Assembly (NCBI GenBank): GCA_045612565.1
Contig: JAZKZG010000128.1
Coordinates: 1-7,151, forward strand
Origin: RGIG9041 sp045612565
GTDB taxonomy: Bacteria > Bacillota > Clostridia > Oscillospirales > QAKW01
Direction of reading: 5' to 3'
DNA length: 7,151 nucleotides
Below are positions 5,363 to 7,151 of the stretch, piece after piece. Every line of letters starts with the position of its first letter. Within the stretch, counting starts at the first letter, position 1. Position numbers and translations under genes: made by a program. The notes beneath the pieces are model-generated. The model saw only the letters and a program-made list of their open reading frames with translations. It did no database searches and had not been told where the DNA came from.

Positions 5363-6508
5363 TTATTTGAAAATATTATTTATTTTCTCAAAAAATGACG
5401 TCTTTTTTTCGTGGTTTTTATCGGTGAGTGTGTCGGCAAATTTTTTGAGGATCTCTTTTTGTTTTGCCGAGAGTTTTTTGGGAACTTCTACAGTCACCGT
5501 TACATACATATCACCACGTGATTTTGTTCCAAGACGTGTAACACCCTTGCCTTTAAAGCGGAAGGTGCTGTCTGTCTGTGTACCCTCGGGAATTGTGTAT
5601 TTAACTTTTCCGTCAAGAGTCGGAACTGTCATTTCACAGCCAAGAGCCGCATCGGTAAACGAAACGGGTACTTCACAGTATATGTCAATACCCCTACGTT
5701 CAAAGATAGGATGGGGAGATACTGAAATTGTTATATACACATCACCTGACAGACCGCCGTTTCGACCCGCATGTCCCTGACCACGAAGTGTGAGTGTTTG
5801 TCCGTTATCGATACCTGCAGGGATTTTTACCTTTGTTTTTTTGCTTTCGGTAACAATTCCGCTGTGACAATCGGGACAAGGTGTTTTTATATGTTTACCC
5901 GTACCGTTACACGAAGGACAGGTACGTTGTGACTGTACATTACCAAGAATTGTACGCTGAACACTCGAAACTACACCGCGACCGCCACACTGCGAACAGG
6001 TTTCGAGTTCGGTGCCGTCTTTAGCGCCCGTACCTTTACACGATTTACAAAAACTCTTACGGCTGTATGAAATTTCTTTTTCACAGCCAAAAGCGCTTTC
6101 TTCGAACGTAATATTCATACGAAGATGGATATCCTCTCCCTGTGTGGGAGCATTTGCACGTGATGAATGACCGCCCATTCCACCCATACCGCCACCAAAG
6201 AAGGTCTCGAATATGTCACCAAAACCGCCGAAGCCACCAAAATCACCAAAACCGCCGCCTGCACCGCCACCGTAAGACGGGTCAACGCCTGCGTGACCAA
6301 ACTGGTCATATCGCGATTTCTTTTCGGGGTCGGAAAGCACTCCGTACGCCTCGTTTATTTCTTTAAATTTTTCTTCAGCCGATGCATCACCGGGATTGAG
6401 GTCAGGATGATATTTCTTCGCCTGTTTTTTGAACGCTTTTTTTATGTCTTCGTCAGAGGCACCCTTGGAAAGACCGAGTACCTCATAATAATCTCTCTTT
6501 TCTGCCAT
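5363..6508 (-). CDS. dnaJ: Chaperone protein DnaJ (type I Hsp40)
   Basis: DnaJ delivers unfolded clients to DnaK and stimulates its ATPase. The protein is 381 residues, normal for type I DnaJ. The J domain spans about 5-72, with HPD at 34-36 and the family start MAEKRDYYEVLG. A Gly/Phe-rich linker follows at about 77-114. The zinc-binding region has four repeats: CKSCKGTG (154-161), CSQCGGRG (171-178), CPSCNGTG (197-204) and CPDCHSGI (211-218). The eight zinc cysteines are all present, but the last repeat has lost its Gly-x-Gly ending. Two C-terminal beta-barrel client-binding domains and a short basic, Phe-containing tail complete it. The start is certain from homology, although its ribosome site AAGGA (6524-6520) lies 11 bases away, which is rather far. 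dnaJ is 57 bp behind dnaK, across an intercistronic hairpin. Heat-shock control elements, if any, would lie upstream of dnaK outside the window. Confidence 0.98.
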   Translation of the reverse strand: MAEKRDYYEVLGLSKGASDEDIKKAFKKQAKKYHPDLNPGDASAEEKFKEINEAYGVLSDPEKKSRYDQFGHAGVDPSYGGGAGGGFGDFGGFGGFGDIFETFFGGGMGGMGGHSSRANAPTQGEDIHLRMNITFEESAFGCEKEISYSRKSFCKSCKGTGAKDGTELETCSQCGGRGVVSSVQRTILGNVQSQRTCPSCNGTGKHIKTPCPDCHSGIVTESKKTKVKIPAGIDNGQTLTLRGQGHAGRNGGLSGDVYITISVSPHPIFERRGIDIYCEVPVSFTDAALGCEMTVPTLDGKVKYTIPEGTQTDSTFRFKGKGVTRLGTKSRGDMYVTVTVEVPKKLSAKQKEILKKFADTLTDKNHEKKTSFFEKINNIFK

Positions 6509-6524
6509 ATGTGATAAAGTCCTT

Positions 6525-6556
6525 AAAAGATGGAGAGAAAGAGTTTCTCTCCATCT
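6525..6556 (-). terminator. Intercistronic hairpin between dnaK and dnaJ, probably a leaky terminator
   Basis: AGATGGAGAGAAA (6556-6544) pairs perfectly over 13 bases with TTTCTCTCCATCT (6540-6528) around a three-base loop, CTC. After the stem the minus strand has only TTT before AAGGA, the dnaJ ribosome site, so the U-tract is short. This suggests partial termination or transcript processing that lowers dnaJ relative to dnaK, rather than a full stop. The hairpin base is three bases from the dnaJ Shine-Dalgarno and may also affect its accessibility. Confidence 0.75.
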
Positions 6557-6565
6557 GTGTTAAAT

Positions 6566-7151
6566 TTAGTTATTGTCAGCGTCGGTAAAATCTGCATCAT
6601 AGACATTACCGTCAGTTGCACCCTGAGTACCTGCATCGGCACCGGGAGCAGCACCCTCGGGATTTGCCTGTGCATAGATTTTTGATGAAAGTTCATAAAG
6701 TTTTGCCTGAAGAGCATCTGATGCAGTTTTAATTGCATCAGTATCTGTACCCTTTAATGCTTCCTTAGTCTTTTCAATTTCGGCATTAATTGCAGCCTTA
6801 TCGTCAGCTGTAAGTTTGTCGCCTACTTCGTTTATTGTCTTTTCGGTCTGATATACAAGCTGGTCAGCATTGTTACGGATTTCGATACCCTCTTTGATTT
6901 TAGCATCTTCACTTGCATAGTTTTCAGCCTCTTTAACAGCTTTTTCGATATCTTCTTTTGAGAGGTTGGTTGATGCAGTGATTGTGATATTCTGCTCTTT
7001 ACCTGTACCGAGGTCTTTTGCAGATACGTTAACAATACCGTTAGCGTCGATATCAAAAGTTACTTCGATCTGGGGTACACCGCGGGGAGCAGGAGCGATA
7101 CCGTCAAGACGGAAACGGCCGAGTGTTTTGTTGTGTGCAGCCATTTCACGC
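6566..7151 (-). CDS. dnaK: Molecular chaperone DnaK (Hsp70), C-terminal 194 codons (5' truncated by window end)
   Basis: DnaK is the ATP-driven Hsp70 that binds exposed hydrophobic peptides, working with DnaJ and GrpE. Only the substrate-binding end is present. It starts inside the beta-sandwich at REMAAHNKTLGRF, followed by DGIAPAPRGVPQIEVTFDIDANGIVNVSAKD, which is nearly invariant in the family (written here only to place the frame: GVPQIEVTFDID is the key stretch). The helical lid follows (about LSKEDIEKAVKEAE onward), and the protein ends in a Gly/Ala/Asp-rich flexible tail with VYDADFTDADNN, as in other Firmicutes. The ATPase domain, about 420 residues, lies beyond the right edge. The ATG at 7144 is an internal methionine, since the frame stays open to the window end and upstream codons match the family. 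It is followed by dnaJ in the standard order. Confidence 0.97.
   Translation of the reverse strand, partial: REMAAHNKTLGRFRLDGIAPAPRGVPQIEVTFDIDANGIVNVSAKDLGTGKEQNITITASTNLSKEDIEKAVKEAENYASEDAKIKEGIEIRNNADQLVYQTEKTINEVGDKLTADDKAAINAEIEKTKEALKGTDTDAIKTASDALQAKLYELSSKIYAQANPEGAAPGADAGTQGATDGNVYDADFTDADNN

Noticed and set aside
5337..5780. Open frame of 147 codons on the plus strand
   Set aside because: It runs antisense to the end of dnaJ and starts inside the dnaJ terminator. No family resemblance is visible.
6509..6565. A CIRCE (HrcA) heat-shock operator near the dnaK-dnaJ genes
   Set aside because: No TTAGCACTC/GAGTGCTAA inverted repeat is present in the dnaK-dnaJ gap or in the other intergenic stretches. 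It would be expected upstream of the operon, outside the window.
7142..7144. ATG near the right end as the start of a short protein
   Set aside because: The frame is open to the window edge and the preceding codons read RE, matching DnaK. It is an internal methionine of truncated dnaK.
1..7151. CRISPR arrays, tRNA or rRNA genes, insertion sequences, or a defence or other novel gene cluster
   Set aside because: No direct-repeat array, cloverleaf, ribosomal RNA motif or transposase was seen. All intergenic stretches are under 220 bases and are accounted for by promoters, terminators and the pyr leader.

Overview
This window is a piece of chromosomal housekeeping DNA from a low-GC Gram-positive bacterium. 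All six genes lie on the minus strand. The best guess is Bacillota, class Clostridia, probably a gut- or rumen-type Oscillospirales/Ruminococcaceae relative. That assignment rests on gene content and protein flavour: an Asp23/YloU-FakA pair, a PyrR-type attenuator, Bacillus-like CarB and DnaJ, strong AGGAG ribosome binding sites, A/T-rich intergenic DNA and TAA stops on all five genes whose ends are visible. The family-level guess is weak. The window looks like a whole short metagenomic contig, because both ends cut through genes and the left end carries sequencing adapter.

Layout in the direction of transcription (right to left): (1) the last 194 codons of dnaK, cut at the right edge, then an intercistronic hairpin and dnaJ, closed by a terminator at about 5316-5355. 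(2) An extended -10 promoter (5279-5306) drives an Asp23/Gls24-family gene with a TTG start, fakA (DAK2-domain fatty acid kinase subunit) and a cytidylate-kinase-like gene. The operon ends at a strong palindromic terminator (2574-2604). (3) A promoter with perfect -35 and -10 hexamers starts just past that terminator. It makes a leader of about 135 nt with a PyrR-binding loop, an antiterminator and a terminator, followed by pyrC and carB. carB is cut after codon 389. (4) Bases 1-20 are the reverse complement of the start of the MGI/BGI sequencing adapter, not genomic DNA.

How the genes work together: DnaK and DnaJ form the Hsp70 folding machine. Asp23-like protein and FakA are a conserved Firmicutes pair linked to the envelope and to use of exogenous fatty acids. 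PyrC and CarB catalyse steps of de novo UMP synthesis, and the leader lets UMP-bound PyrR shut the operon off.

I found no CRISPR array, RNA gene, mobile element or unknown multi-gene system. The points most worth a second look are the adapter at the left end, the three-part pyr attenuator with its two U-runs and a diverged PyrR core, the direct pyrC-carB junction without carA, residue changes in conserved motifs of CarB, DnaJ and the cytidylate-kinase-like protein, and the hairpin between dnaK and dnaJ.
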